DNA of 64,000 nucleotides from JACVRW01 sp963812415 (GTDB lineage: Bacteria; Actinomycetota; Thermoleophilia; Solirubrobacterales; Thermoleophilaceae), in contig CAWEVH010000040.1 in assembly GCA_963812415.1 (NCBI GenBank), positions 1-64,000 of the forward strand. Reading direction: 5' to 3'. Position 1 is the stretch's first letter. Every line of letters starts with the position of its first letter. The notes beneath the pieces are model-generated. The model saw only the letters and a list, made by a program, of their open reading frames with translations. It ran no database searches and was not told where the DNA came from. Position numbers and translations under genes: made by a program. Below, one piece after another: positions 44,568 through 54,115 of this stretch.

Positions 44568-46210
44568 CGCGGGTGGGGATCCTGACAGGCGCGGACCTGG
44601 TCGTGGCGGCGCTCGAGCAAGCGGGCGTGAGCGTGGCCTTCGGCCTGCCGGGGGTGCACAACCTGGCGCTCTGGCGGGCCCTCGGGGAATCGCCGATCCG
44701 GCTGGTGGGCGTGCGCCACGAGCAGGCCGCGGCCTACGCCGCCGACGGCTACGCGCGAGCGAGCGGGCGGCTCGGCGTGGCGCTCACCACCACCGGGCCG
44801 GGCGCGGCCAACACCCTCGGCGCCGTGGGCGAAGCCTGGGCCTCGCGCCAGCCCGTGCTCGTGATCGCCACCGACATCCCGTCGAGCGTTCGGCGCCCCG
44901 GCGTCTGGCGCGGCGTGCTCCACGAGGCGACCGATCAGGCGGCGATGTTCCGGCCGGTGGTGAAGCAGGCCTTCCGTGTGACGGACGCCGACCACGCGGC
45001 CGCCGTGGTGGCGGCGGCGGCGCGCACGGCGCTCGCGCCGCCGTCGAGGCCCGTGTACGTCGAGATTCCCACCGATCTGCTGGCAGCCGAGGCGGGCGGC
45101 GGCGAGACCGCGACCATCGACGAGCCCTCGCCTCCCGAGCCTCCCCCCGAGGAGCAGCTGGCGCGGGCGCTCGAACTGCTCGAGCGCTCCCGCCGCCCGC
45201 TGATCTGGGCGGGCGGCGGCGCCCTCCAGTCGGGGGCCGGCGAGGCCGTCGGTGCGCTCGCCGAACGGCTTGTGGCGCCCGTCGTCCTCACCTACTCGGC
45301 GCGCGGCCTGCTGGCGCCCGGGCACCCCTGCCTCGTGCAGGGGACTCCGCACGTGCCCGCCGTGGGCGCCCTCTGGGACGAGGCCGACCTGGTGGTCGGA
45401 ATCGGCACCGACTTCGACGCGATGATGACCCAGGGCTGGCGCCAGCCCCAGCCGCCGCACCTGGTGGCGATCAACGTCGACGCCGCCGATGCCTCGAAGA
45501 ACTACCGGCCCGAGGCGCTGGTCGAGGGCGACGCCGCCACGGCCACCGCGCTTCTCGCGGAGCGGCTGGGCGAGCGCGGCGGCCACGACGCGCTGGCCGA
45601 GCGGGTGCGCCGCCTGAACGCGGGCGTGAGAGGCGAGTTCGCCGAGTCAGAGCCGGAGGCGAGCGCGTTCATCGACGCCCTCGAGGCCGCGCTGCCCGAC
45701 GACGCGATCGTGGTGAGCGACATGTGCATCCCCGGCTACTGGCTGGGCGGCTTCCACCGGGTCAAGGCGCCGCGCAAGTTCGCCTATCCGCTCGGCTGGG
45801 GAACGCTCGGCTGCGCGTTCCCGCAGGGGCTCGGCGCGGCGCTGGCGGACGAGGGCCCGGTGGTGAGCCTGTCGGGGGACGGCGGCTTCCTGTACGCCGT
45901 CGGCGAGCTGGCCGCGGCCCGCCAGGAGCAGATCCCGCTCACGGCGGTGATCGTGGACGACGGCGGCTACGGCATGATCCGCTTCGACCAAGATCTGCAC
46001 GGCCACCCGCGCGAGGGAGTCGACCTGGTGAGTCCCGACTTCGTGGCCATGGCGCGCTCGTTCGGCGTGCGCGCCGACCTCGTCGACGGACTCGGCGAGC
46101 ACTTCGCGATGGCCCTCAAGGGGCACATCTCGCTGCGCGAGCCGTCCGTGCTCGTGGCGCGGGCCGCCCTCGGCCCGCCGCCGAACGTGTCGCCGCGCTG
46201 GTACCGGTGA
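44558..46210 (+). CDS. Thiamine-diphosphate-dependent enzyme (acetolactate-synthase-like)
   Basis: About 550 residues with the three domains of the POX/ALS family. RHEQAAAYAADGYARASGRL contains the activating Glu, followed by TTTGPGAANTLGAV. The central domain has YVEIPTDLLAAE; the C-terminal cofactor motif is SGDGGFLYAVGELAAAR ending VIVDDGGYGMI, with Asp-Asp where most members have Asn-Asn or Asn-Asp. Without a small subunit nearby a catabolic decarboxylase or lyase is as likely as acetolactate synthase. ATG 44558 (or 44549). The stop overlaps the FUSC gene start. Confidence 0.85.
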   Translation: MSSSRVGILTGADLVVAALEQAGVSVAFGLPGVHNLALWRALGESPIRLVGVRHEQAAAYAADGYARASGRLGVALTTTGPGAANTLGAVGEAWASRQPVLVIATDIPSSVRRPGVWRGVLHEATDQAAMFRPVVKQAFRVTDADHAAAVVAAAARTALAPPSRPVYVEIPTDLLAAEAGGGETATIDEPSPPEPPPEEQLARALELLERSRRPLIWAGGGALQSGAGEAVGALAERLVAPVVLTYSARGLLAPGHPCLVQGTPHVPAVGALWDEADLVVGIGTDFDAMMTQGWRQPQPPHLVAINVDAADASKNYRPEALVEGDAATATALLAERLGERGGHDALAERVRRLNAGVRGEFAESEPEASAFIDALEAALPDDAIVVSDMCIPGYWLGGFHRVKAPRKFAYPLGWGTLGCAFPQGLGAALADEGPVVSLSGDGGFLYAVGELAAARQEQIPLTAVIVDDGGYGMIRFDQDLHGHPREGVDLVSPDFVAMARSFGVRADLVDGLGEHFAMALKGHISLREPSVLVARAALGPPPNVSPRWYR

Positions 46211-47352
46211 GCCGGCGGGCGCGAGCCGCGGAGCTGGCGCGGCACCCGGTCGGCGCCGAGATCCTCGAAGGGGCGGCCCGGGCGTCCCGCAGCGGCCTCC
46301 GCACGCGCCGCGAGCGGGCCATCGCGGCCGCACGACCGATCCTCCAGACAGCCGTGGCCGCCTCGGCCGCATGGTTCGTCGCGACCGAGCTGCTCGGCCA
46401 CGACCAGCCCTTCTTCGCGCCGATCGCCGCGGTGATCACGCTCGGCCTGACGATCGGAGAGCGCCGCCGCCGCGCCGTCGAGCTCGCGCTGGGCGTGGCG
46501 GTGGGCATCGCGATCGCGGCCCTGCTGGTGGCCTGGATCGGGACCGGCACCTGGCAGATCGGCGTGGTGGTGGCGCTCGCCATGTTCGGGGCGATCCTGG
46601 TCGGCGGCGGGCCGCTCCTGGCCTCGCAGGCCGGCGCCTCGGCGGTGCTGGTGGCCACCCTCCAGGCGCCCGAGGGCGGCTTCGACTTCACGCGCGCGGT
46701 GGACGCCCTGACGGGCGCCGGAATCGCGCTGGCGGTGGGCTCGCTCCTCCTGCCGGTCGACTCCGGGCGCATGGCGCGCTCCGAGGCCGGCCCGGTGATC
46801 GACAGCCTCGCCGCCGCGCTCGATCACATCGCCGCCGCCATCGATCGCCGCGACGCGGCGGAGGCCGATCGGGCGGTTGAGGAGGTGGCGCGCCTGCGTC
46901 CCTACCACGACGACCTCGAGGACTCCCTGGCCGCGGCGTCCGACAGCGCCCGCATGTCGCTCGGCCGGCGCGAGGCTCTCGAGGAGCTCGCCAAGCTGTC
47001 GGAGCTCGCGCGCCATCTGCGCCTGGCGATCGCGGACGCGCGCTCGCTGGCCCGCGGCGTGGGCCGGGCGATCGCGATCGAGGACGCCACGCCGGCCGAG
47101 GTCGGGGCCGCCATCAGCGGGCTCGCGGAGGCCACGCGCGGGCTGCACTCCGTGCTCGAGGGCGAGGACCCAGGCGCCCTGCGCGAGGAGGCGGTTCGCG
47201 CCACCGCGACGGCCAACGCGGTGCTGGCGCAGACGGGGAACCTGAGCGCGCTCCACATCGTCGGCCAGCTGCGCCTGCTGGCCGTCGATCTGCTGCGCGC
47301 GAGCGGCGTCGAGCGTGACCGTGCCCAGGAGGCCGTGCGCGGTGCCGGCTAG
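46207..47352 (+). CDS. FUSC-family (aromatic acid exporter-like) membrane protein
   Basis: 381 residues. GTG at 46207 overlaps the preceding stop. An N-terminal amphipathic region is followed by about six hydrophobic spans (AVAASAAWFVATELLG, FFAPIAAVITLGLTIGE, ALGVAVGIAIAALLVAWIG, ASAVLVATLQAPEGGF). A long helical soluble C-terminal half (SARMSLGRREALEELAKLSE and following) matches the FUSC/ArAE plan. Possibly exports an acid product of the coupled ThDP enzyme; inference only. Confidence 0.8.
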   Translation: MSRRARAAELARHPVGAEILEGAARASRSGLRTRRERAIAAARPILQTAVAASAAWFVATELLGHDQPFFAPIAAVITLGLTIGERRRRAVELALGVAVGIAIAALLVAWIGTGTWQIGVVVALAMFGAILVGGGPLLASQAGASAVLVATLQAPEGGFDFTRAVDALTGAGIALAVGSLLLPVDSGRMARSEAGPVIDSLAAALDHIAAAIDRRDAAEADRAVEEVARLRPYHDDLEDSLAAASDSARMSLGRREALEELAKLSELARHLRLAIADARSLARGVGRAIAIEDATPAEVGAAISGLAEATRGLHSVLEGEDPGALREEAVRATATANAVLAQTGNLSALHIVGQLRLLAVDLLRASGVERDRAQEAVRGAG

Positions 47353-47355
47353 GGC

Positions 47356-48921
47356 CTAGTCCCAGGCGAGGCGGAAGTCGGCGTCGCCGCTGAGCTCGGC
47401 CACGTCCATCTGCGCCTTCTGGAGCTTGCCGGCGTAGTCCCAGTTCAGCGACTGCCAGCGCGTGAACTGGTCGAGCACCCACATGCCGGACTGACGGCTG
47501 CCGTTGCCCGAGCGCCCGTTGCCCCCGAACGGCAGGTGCGCCTCGGCGCCGCTCGTGGAGTTGTTCACGGACACCATGCCGGCGCTCACCCGCTCGCGGA
47601 AGCGGAAGGCCCACTTCGCGTCGGTCGTGTAGATGGCCGACGAAAGCCCGTAGCCGTGGCCGTTCGCCAAGGCGATCGCCTCGTCGAAGTCGGAGAAGCT
47701 CGCCACGCCGACGATCGGGCCGAACGTCTCGGTCGAGTAGATGTCGTCGTCGGCCCGCACCCCGTCGACGATCGTGGGGTGGCAGTAGATGCCGGCGTCG
47801 GGGTCTCCCACGAAGCCGTCGCGCGGGTTGTCGGCGCTGATCCGGCCGCGGCCGGTCGAGCCCGAGACCGTGTGGTGGTCGCGGATCAGGCCGAGCCAGT
47901 CCTCGAAGCGCTCGGCGAAGCGCTCGTGGATCATCGGCCCGTAGAGCACGTCCTCGGTGGGGTCGCCCACCGCCGCATCCTCGACGAGCGAGGTGAAGCG
48001 CTGCATGAAGTCGTCGTGCACCGACTCGTGCACGATCACGGTTCCGAGCGAGGTGCAGCGCTGTCCCGCGGTCCCGAAGCCGCTGAAGAGCGCTCCCTCG
48101 GCCGCGAGCTCCAGCTCGGCGTCCGGCATCACGACGAGCGGGTTCTTGCCGCCCAGCTCGAGGCAGGGCGACTGCACGTGGCGCCCGCAGAGCTCTCCGA
48201 TGCGCGAGCCGACGGCGGACGAGCCGGTGAAGCCCACCTTGTCGACGAGCCCCTCGCCGAGCGCGCGCTCGAGCCCTTCGAAGGCGGCCGGGCCGTGGCA
48301 CTGCACGAGGTTCAGCACGCCGTCCGGGAGGCCACCGTGGATGAACAGCTGGGCGAGCGCGTCGCCGAGCGCGGGCGCGTACTCCGCCGGCTTCCAGACG
48401 ACGGCGTTGCCGCACAGGAGCGCCGGCACGAGGTACCACGACGGGACGGCGACGGGGAAGTTGCCGGCGGTGATGATCGCCGCCACGCCCACGGGGTTGC
48501 GGAATGTGAAGAGCTGCTTGTCGGGCATCTCTGACGGCACCGTCTGTCCGTAGAGGCGCCGGCCTTCGCCGACGAAGAAGTCGCAGGTGTCGACGATCTC
48601 CTGCACCTCGCCGAGCGACTCGGGGTAGGGCTTGCCGATCTCGCGCGTCACGAGCCGCGCGAGCGCCTCCTTGTTCTCCTCCACGAGCCGCCCGATCTGC
48701 TGGATCGCCTTGCCGCGCACCGGGGCGGGCACCGAGCGCCACTCGCGCTGCGCCTCGCGCGCCGCGCGGCAGGCGTCCGCGAACGTCTGCGCGTCGCCGA
48801 GAACGGCCTCGCAGACGATCTCGTCGAGGTTCGCGGGGTTGCGCGACTCGATGCGCTCCCCGTCCGTGCGCGTGCTGCCGCCGATGATCGACCCGACGGT
48901 CCTCGTATCCGTGACGCTCAT
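47356..48921 (-). CDS. Aldehyde dehydrogenase (ALDH7-like)
   Basis: 521 residues. NAD(P)-dependent oxidation of an aldehyde to an acid. Motifs: ITAGNFPVAVPSWYLVPALL, VVWKPAEYAPALGDALA, VGFTGSSAVGSRIGELCG, LELGGKNPLVVMPDAELE with the catalytic Glu, FSGFGTAGQRCTSLGT with the catalytic Cys, and SGAEAHLPFGGNGRSGNG. The SGAEAHLPFGG ending is typical of the ALDH7/alpha-aminoadipate semialdehyde group; the true substrate is unknown. It ends 4 bases from the FUSC stop (convergent) and its start is 4 bases from the pckG stop. Confidence 0.88.
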   Translation of the reverse strand: MSVTDTRTVGSIIGGSTRTDGERIESRNPANLDEIVCEAVLGDAQTFADACRAAREAQREWRSVPAPVRGKAIQQIGRLVEENKEALARLVTREIGKPYPESLGEVQEIVDTCDFFVGEGRRLYGQTVPSEMPDKQLFTFRNPVGVAAIITAGNFPVAVPSWYLVPALLCGNAVVWKPAEYAPALGDALAQLFIHGGLPDGVLNLVQCHGPAAFEGLERALGEGLVDKVGFTGSSAVGSRIGELCGRHVQSPCLELGGKNPLVVMPDAELELAAEGALFSGFGTAGQRCTSLGTVIVHESVHDDFMQRFTSLVEDAAVGDPTEDVLYGPMIHERFAERFEDWLGLIRDHHTVSGSTGRGRISADNPRDGFVGDPDAGIYCHPTIVDGVRADDDIYSTETFGPIVGVASFSDFDEAIALANGHGYGLSSAIYTTDAKWAFRFRERVSAGMVSVNNSTSGAEAHLPFGGNGRSGNGSRQSGMWVLDQFTRWQSLNWDYAGKLQKAQMDVAELSGDADFRLAWD

Positions 48922-48925
48922 GCGC

Positions 48926-50755
48926 TCAAGCGTACGCGTCGAGCCGCCGCTCCAGCGCGTCGAGCTGCGCGCGCAGCTCGTCGGGAAGCGCGTCGCCGAA
49001 CTTCGCGAACTGCTCCCGCACCTGGGGGAGCTGGGCCTTCCACTCCTCGGGGTCGACCCGCAGCAGCTCCTCCATCGCGCCGTCCGGCAGGTCGAGCCCG
49101 GACGTGTCGATCGCTCCTGGGGCGGGCACGAGGCCGATCGGCGTCTCGACAGCCTCTGCCTCGTCGTCGCAGCGCCGGAACACCCACTCGAGCACGCGGC
49201 TGTTCTCGCCGAAGCCCGGCCACAGGAAGCGGCCGTCCTCGTCCTTGCGGAACCAGTTGACCATGAAGACGCGCGGCAGCCGCGCGCCCTCGCGGCGTCC
49301 GGTGGCGAGCCAGTGGCCGAAGTAGTCGGCCATGTTGTAGCCGCAGAAGGGGAGCATCGCCATCGGGTCGAAGCGCAGCGTCCCGGCCGTGCCGGCCGCC
49401 GCCGCCGTCTTCTCGGAACCCATCACGGCGCCCAGGAACACGCCGTGCTCCCAGTCGAAGGCCTCGTGAACCAGCGGCACCACCGCCGCGCGCCGGCCGC
49501 CGAACAGGAACGCGTCGATCGGCACGCCCTTCGGGTCCTCCCAGTTCGGCGCGATCGATGGGCACTGCGCCGCCGGCGCGGTGAAGCGGGCGTTCGGATG
49601 GGCGGCCGGCTCGCTGGACTCGGGCGTCCACTCGTTGCCGTGCCAGTCGATCGCATGCGACGGCGGATCGGACATCCCCTCCCACCAGACGTCGCCCTCG
49701 TCGGTCCGCGCGCAGTTCGTGAAGATCGAGTTCTCGCGCACGGTGGCCATTGCGTTCGGGTTGGTCTGCTCGCCCGTGCCGGGCGCCACGCCGAAGAAGC
49801 CGGCCTCGGGGTTGATGGCGTGCAGGCGACCGTCCTCGCCCCACTTCATCCAGGCGATGTCGTCTCCCACGGTCTCGACCGTCCAGCCCTCGAGCGTCGG
49901 GATCAGCATCGCGAGGTTGGTCTTGCCGCAGGCGGAGGGGAACGCACCGGCCACGTGCTTGACCTGCCCCTCGGGCGAGGTCAGCTTGAGGATCAGCATG
50001 TGCTCGGCGAGCCAGCCCTCGTCGCGCGCCATCACAGAGGCGATGCGCAGCGCGAAGCACTTCTTGCCGAGCAGCGCGTTTCCGCCGTAGCCCGACCCGT
50101 ACGACCAGATCTGGCGCGTCTCCGGGAAGTGGACGATGTACTTGTTGTCCGCGTTGCAGGGCCACGGCACGTCGTCGGCCCCCTCCTCGAGCGGCATCCC
50201 CACCGAGTGCAGACAGGGCACGAAGGTGCCGTGCTCGCCCAGCACCTCGAGCGCGCCGGCGCCCATGCGGGTCATGATCCGCATCGAGGTGGCGACGTAG
50301 GCGGAGTCGGTGAGCTGGACGCCGATGTGGGCGATCGGGGAGCCGAGCGGGCCCATCGAGAAGGGCACCACGTACATCGTGCGGCCGCGCATGGAGCCCC
50401 GGAAGAGGCTCGCCAGGGTGTCGCGCATCTCCGCCGGCTCGCGCCAGTTGTTCGTGGGGCCGGCGTCGTGCTCCCGCTCCGAGCAGATGAAGGTGCGGTC
50501 CTCGACCCGAGCCACGTCGCCGGCGTCGGAGCGTGCGAGGTAGGAGCCAGGGCGCTTCGCGTCCGAGAGACGCTCGAACGTGCCCGCGTCGACGAGCACC
50601 TGACAGAGCCGGTCGTACTCCTCAGCCGAGCCGTCGCACCAGTGGATCCGGTCGGGCTGAGTCAACTCCGCGAACTCGTCGACCCAAGCGATGAGCTTTG
50701 CGTTGGTGGTGGGAGCAGTGGTTGCTTGTGTCACGGGTGCGGGTGTCTCCTTCAT
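48926..50755 (-). CDS. pckG: Phosphoenolpyruvate carboxykinase (GTP)
   Basis: 609 residues, matching GTP-type PEPCK length. Interconverts oxaloacetate and PEP for gluconeogenesis. Motifs: IHWCDGSAEEYDRLCQ, GSMRGRTMYVVPFSMGPLGS, the P-loop-like GAFPSACGKTNLAMLIP containing the catalytic Cys, VGDDIAWMKWGEDGRLHAIN, FGGRRAAVVPLVHEAFDW and MVNWFRKDEDGRFLWPGFG. The ATG at 50755 begins MKETPAPVTQ. This enzyme fits growth on acetate-like substrates through the ethylmalonyl-CoA route. Confidence 0.97.
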   Translation of the reverse strand: MKETPAPVTQATTAPTTNAKLIAWVDEFAELTQPDRIHWCDGSAEEYDRLCQVLVDAGTFERLSDAKRPGSYLARSDAGDVARVEDRTFICSEREHDAGPTNNWREPAEMRDTLASLFRGSMRGRTMYVVPFSMGPLGSPIAHIGVQLTDSAYVATSMRIMTRMGAGALEVLGEHGTFVPCLHSVGMPLEEGADDVPWPCNADNKYIVHFPETRQIWSYGSGYGGNALLGKKCFALRIASVMARDEGWLAEHMLILKLTSPEGQVKHVAGAFPSACGKTNLAMLIPTLEGWTVETVGDDIAWMKWGEDGRLHAINPEAGFFGVAPGTGEQTNPNAMATVRENSIFTNCARTDEGDVWWEGMSDPPSHAIDWHGNEWTPESSEPAAHPNARFTAPAAQCPSIAPNWEDPKGVPIDAFLFGGRRAAVVPLVHEAFDWEHGVFLGAVMGSEKTAAAAGTAGTLRFDPMAMLPFCGYNMADYFGHWLATGRREGARLPRVFMVNWFRKDEDGRFLWPGFGENSRVLEWVFRRCDDEAEAVETPIGLVPAPGAIDTSGLDLPDGAMEELLRVDPEEWKAQLPQVREQFAKFGDALPDELRAQLDALERRLDAYA

Positions 50756-50852
50756 CACTGTCTGCGAGGCCGGTAACCGTATCCCAACTTCTGCCGTGCG
50801 CGAGCAGCCGGCTCGGCGGGATGCGAGCGTCCCCGGACCTACACTCAGGCCC

Positions 50853-51452
50853 ATGCGGGCCGTGCTGCGCTTCGTGGCGTCGGTGATGATCGTGAGCGGC
50901 ACGCTGCTCATCGCCGACGCCGCCGTGACCCTGCTCTGGCAGGAGCCCGTCTCCGCGTTCGTGGCCGAGCGCCACCAGGGCAAGCTCGAGACCGCCTACT
51001 TCGACCCTCCGCGCCGCGTGGTGCGGCGCGAGCCCCTCGAGGGGGACGCCATCGCGAGGATCCAGATCCCGGCCATCGGCGTCTCCGAGTACGTGATCGA
51101 GGGCACCGACCTCGGCAGCCTGCGAAAGGGCCCCGGGCACTATCCCGAGACCCCCCTGCCGGGTGAGCAGGGCACCGTCGCGATCGCCGGGCACCGCACC
51201 ACCTACGGAGCGCCGTTCCGGGAGGTGGACCAGCTCGAGCGCGGCGACCGGATCGTGGTCGACATGCCCGACGGGCGCTTCGTCTACCGGGTCGAGCGCA
51301 CCGCGATCGTGGACGACCAGGACCTGTCGGTGCTCGAGCCGGCCGGCTACCGCCGGCTGCTCCTGAGCGCCTGCCACCCGCTCTACAGCGCGGCGCAGCG
51401 GATCATCGTGTACGCCCGGCAGGTCGACCGTCAGCCGGCGCGGGTGCGCTAG
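50853..51452 (+). CDS. Class E-type sortase
   Basis: 199-residue membrane-anchored transpeptidase. N-terminal anchor VASVMIVSGTLLIADAAVTL; sortase core with PAIGVSEYVIEGTDLGSLRK, catalytic His in TVAIAGHRTTYGAPFREV, catalytic Cys in LLLSACHPLYSAAQ (SAC replaces the usual TTC), and a conserved Arg after YA. It attaches proteins with LPxTG-like signals to the cell wall. A tiny LPFTG protein is encoded 185 bases downstream. ATG at 50853. The stop overlaps that of the opposite small gene (CTAG). Confidence 0.9.
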   Translation: MRAVLRFVASVMIVSGTLLIADAAVTLLWQEPVSAFVAERHQGKLETAYFDPPRRVVRREPLEGDAIARIQIPAIGVSEYVIEGTDLGSLRKGPGHYPETPLPGEQGTVAIAGHRTTYGAPFREVDQLERGDRIVVDMPDGRFVYRVERTAIVDDQDLSVLEPAGYRRLLLSACHPLYSAAQRIIVYARQVDRQPARVR

Positions 51453-51595
51453 ACGGTCAGCCCGGGTGCGCTGCCCGAGCCGTCGATGCGGGACTCGTCC
51501 TGGGCCTCGAACCAGAGGATGAGGCCGATCACGAGCGCGATCGACACCGCCAACACGGCCAGCCAGTAGACGAGCTTGCCCAGCACGGCCGCCAT
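51449..51595 (-). CDS. 48-residue single-span membrane protein
   Basis: Short open frame from ATG 51595: a hydrophobic span (LVYWLAVLAVSIALVIGLIL) then WFEAQDESRIDGSG and a short tail. Convergent with the sortase with stops sharing CTAG. Codon use and third-position GC fit a real gene; no function known. Confidence 0.45.
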   Translation of the reverse strand: MAAVLGKLVYWLAVLAVSIALVIGLILWFEAQDESRIDGSGSAPGLTV

Positions 51596-51636
51596 CGTAG
51601 GCGGTGGCGTCCGATGCGCCACCGATCATGCCGCCC

Positions 51637-51891
51637 ATGAGCCCTCGCAAGGAAGCAGTCGCATGCGCCCTCGCCGTGGGAGCGCTCGCGCTCGGCGGCG
51701 CCGGCGCGGCCTCCGCCCAGTCGTACGACGACGACGCCAGGACCCTGAACGGCTCGGAGGACACTCTGCCGTTCACGGGAGCCGAGCCCGGCCTGATCGC
51801 GGCCGGCGGTTTGCTCCTGGCCGCCGCCGGTATCGGGCTGCGCCGGCGGCTCAGGCCTGCGGCTTGCGCGGCACCAGCACCGCGCGCTTGA
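51637..51891 (+). CDS. Mini LPFTG-anchored surface peptide
   Basis: 84 residues: basic start, signal peptide (ALAVGALALGGAGAASAQ), a mature stretch of only about 20 acidic and polar residues (SYDDDARTLNGSED), then sorting signal LPFTG, a hydrophobic span (LIAAGGLLLAAAGIGL) and positive tail RRRLR. Likely substrate of the adjacent sortase. Cleavage at LPFT-G would leave a wall-linked peptide of roughly 25 residues. Its last 41 bases overlap the 3' end of the opposite MaoC gene. Confidence 0.75.
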   Translation: MSPRKEAVACALAVGALALGGAGAASAQSYDDDARTLNGSEDTLPFTGAEPGLIAAGGLLLAAAGIGLRRRLRPAACAAPAPRA

Positions 51892-52357
51892 ACTCGGCCA
51901 CCAGCGCGCCGTCCTGCTTGTACACGCGGGTGTGGACCTTGACCACGCCACGGTCGGGCTTGGACTGCGAGGGGCGCACGTCGAGCACCTCGGACTCGCA
52001 GAAGAGCGTGTCGCCGTGGAACACCGGCGCCGGGTGCGAGAGCTCCTCGGTGGCGAGGTTGGCGATCGCCTTCCCGGACACGTCGCCGACCGACATCCCG
52101 AGCGCGAGCGAGTAGACGAGCGGGCCCACCACCACGTTCTGACCCTGCTGGGACTCCGCCGCGTACACGTCGTTGATGTGCAGCGGGTGGTGGTTCATGG
52201 TCAGCAGGCAGAACAGGTGGTCGTCTGCCTCGGTCACCGTCTTGGCCGGCCAGTGCTTGTACACGGCGCCGACCTCGAACTCCTCGAGGTAACGGCCGTA
52301 CTGGCGCGCGCCTGACGCCTCGCGGGCGGCCTGGCTGGTCTCGATGCCTTCGCTCAT
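51851..52357 (-). CDS. MaoC-family acyl-CoA hydratase
   Basis: 168 residues, single hot-dog domain. The active-site helix reads LTMNHHPLHINDVYAAES (N-x-x-P-L-H-x-N), a variant of the hydratase 2 motif; VVVGPLVYSLALGMSV and FHGDTLFCESEVLDVRPS follow. MaoC proteins of this kind lie beside malyl-CoA-lyase-like genes in actinobacterial ethylmalonyl-CoA clusters, so mesaconyl-CoA hydratase is a candidate role. That assignment is inference from context. Confidence 0.85.
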   Translation of the reverse strand: MSEGIETSQAAREASGARQYGRYLEEFEVGAVYKHWPAKTVTEADDHLFCLLTMNHHPLHINDVYAAESQQGQNVVVGPLVYSLALGMSVGDVSGKAIANLATEELSHPAPVFHGDTLFCESEVLDVRPSQSKPDRGVVKVHTRVYKQDGALVAEFKRAVLVPRKPQA

Positions 52358-52448
52358 GGGCGGCGGAATGCTATCCGGCGGAGAACCGACGCCCGGTCGT
52401 CGGCCTGCCCCCCTGGCCCGAGGTGGGCGGAAAAACGAAGGTCAGCAG

Positions 52449-54090
52449 ATGACACGAAGGCACCTCCTCCCGTTGCTCCTCGCCGCGCCGGTGGCGCTAC
52501 TCACCGGCCTGGCCCCCGCCACTGCCGGCGCCACCGACTACTGCGTCGCCCCCAACACCGACTGCGGCGGGACGCTCGTGCCGAACCTCGAACAGGCGCT
52601 GGGTCTCGCGGATGACGCCTCCGATCCCGACCGCGTCTTCCTCGGCGCCGCCACCTACACGGCGCCGACGGTGACCGGCTTCTACTACAGCGACTCGAGC
52701 TCGCCGGTCGAGATCATCGGCCAGGGACGAGGCGGGACGATCCTCACCGCCCCGCCGTCGGCATCCTTCGTGGTGCGGCTCATCGGCGGCGCCGGATCGT
52801 CCGTCCAGGACCTCACGATCAAGCTGCCCCAGAGCGCGGCGGCCGGGCTCAAGGGGCTCTCGACGTCGAACCTGGGCCGCCGGATCGAGGTGATCGAGGA
52901 CCCGACGCAGGCGAACAAGCGCTATGGCGTCGAGCTCGTCAACGGCGGCACGCTCGAGGACTCGAGCGTCGCCCTCGGCAGCGGCCAGGACACGGTCGGG
53001 GTCCTCCTCGAGAGCGGCGGCGGCACGGTGCGGCGCTCGGCGCGTGAGCGCACAGGTCGGCGTGCACAGCGAGTACGGCGGCGCGATCGAGCACTCGCGC
53101 GTGACGGGCTCGGAAGGCCGGCGTCAAGGCCTACCGGAACTCGACCGCCGTCAGCGGCAGCGTGATCCGATTCACGGCGACGCCCGGTGTGGGCATCGGC
53201 GCGCAGACGCGCATGGGCTACCCGACCACCGTGACCGCCGACGGGGTCACGATCGTCGGCCCGCGCCTGCCGAACACCTTCGGGGCCGGCGCCGCCACCG
53301 GCATCCTCACGAACTCCCCGGTCGAGCTCAGCCTGACCAACTCGATCATCCGCGGCGCGGCGATACCCCTGTACGCTGCCGCGGACGTTTCAACCGCGAG
53401 GATCACCACCGCCTTCTCCGACTACGACCCGAGCGGAAACCTGATTGGCGGTCGTGGAGGCAGCGAGAACATCGTCGAGACGAACGTCTCCAACGTGGGC
53501 GACGCCAGGTTCGTGGACGCGGCCGCAGGCGACTACCGCCTGCTCGCCGGTTCGCCCCTGATCGACACGGGCGACCCGGTCACGCAGCAGGGCCTCGACC
53601 TCGACGGCAATCCACTGGTCGCGGACGGGAATGGCGACGGCATCGCGCGGCGCGACATGGGCGCGTACGAGCTCGCGGCGGCCCCGCCCCCCGCGACCGG
53701 TGAGGGCCCGCCGTCCGACCCTCCCGGGTGCGGACACCCAGCCGCCCCTGGATCACTGGGTTCAGGGCCGCGCCGGCGCTGTTCGCGATCGCCCGGGCGA
53801 GCACCCCGCAGGCGGCGCGAGCTCCGCGCGGCACCCGCTTCCGCTACACGCTCAGCGAGGCGGCACACGTGACGCTCACGATCCAGCGCAGGCGGCCGGG
53901 CCGCCGCCCCCGCACCGTCGGCAGGCTCCGGCGAAGCGCCAAGGTCGGGACGAACAGCACGCGTTTCACCGGCAGAATCGGCACGCGAGCCCTTTCACCC
54001 GGCCGCTACCGCGCGCTCATCCGCGCCAGCGACAGCGCCGGCAACCGCTCGCTACGCACGGCGACCCGCTTCCGGATCGCCGCTCGCTGA
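52449..54090 (+). CDS. Secreted right-handed beta-helix protein (frameshifted)
   Basis: About 547 residues. ATG at 52449, signal peptide to TAGATDYCV, then NTDCGGTLVPNLEQALGLAD as in parallel beta-helix polymorphic-membrane-like proteins. Beta-helix coils run on across shifts near 53035 and 53115 (YGVELVNGGTLEDSSVALGS, GSVIRFTATPGVGIGAQ, SPVELSLTNSIIRGAAIPLY), then ARFVDAAAGDYRLLAGSPLI and GIARRDMGAYEL. A third shift near 53725 leads to a basic C-terminal Ig-like domain (RGTRFRYTLSEAAHVTLTIQ, SPGRYRALIRASDSAGNRS, TRFRIAAR) of a type I associate with Solirubrobacterales secreted proteins. Probably cell-surface; ligand unknown. Confidence 0.8.
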
Positions 54091-54115
54091 ACGCCGTGTA
54101 CTAGCCTCGGGCCCC

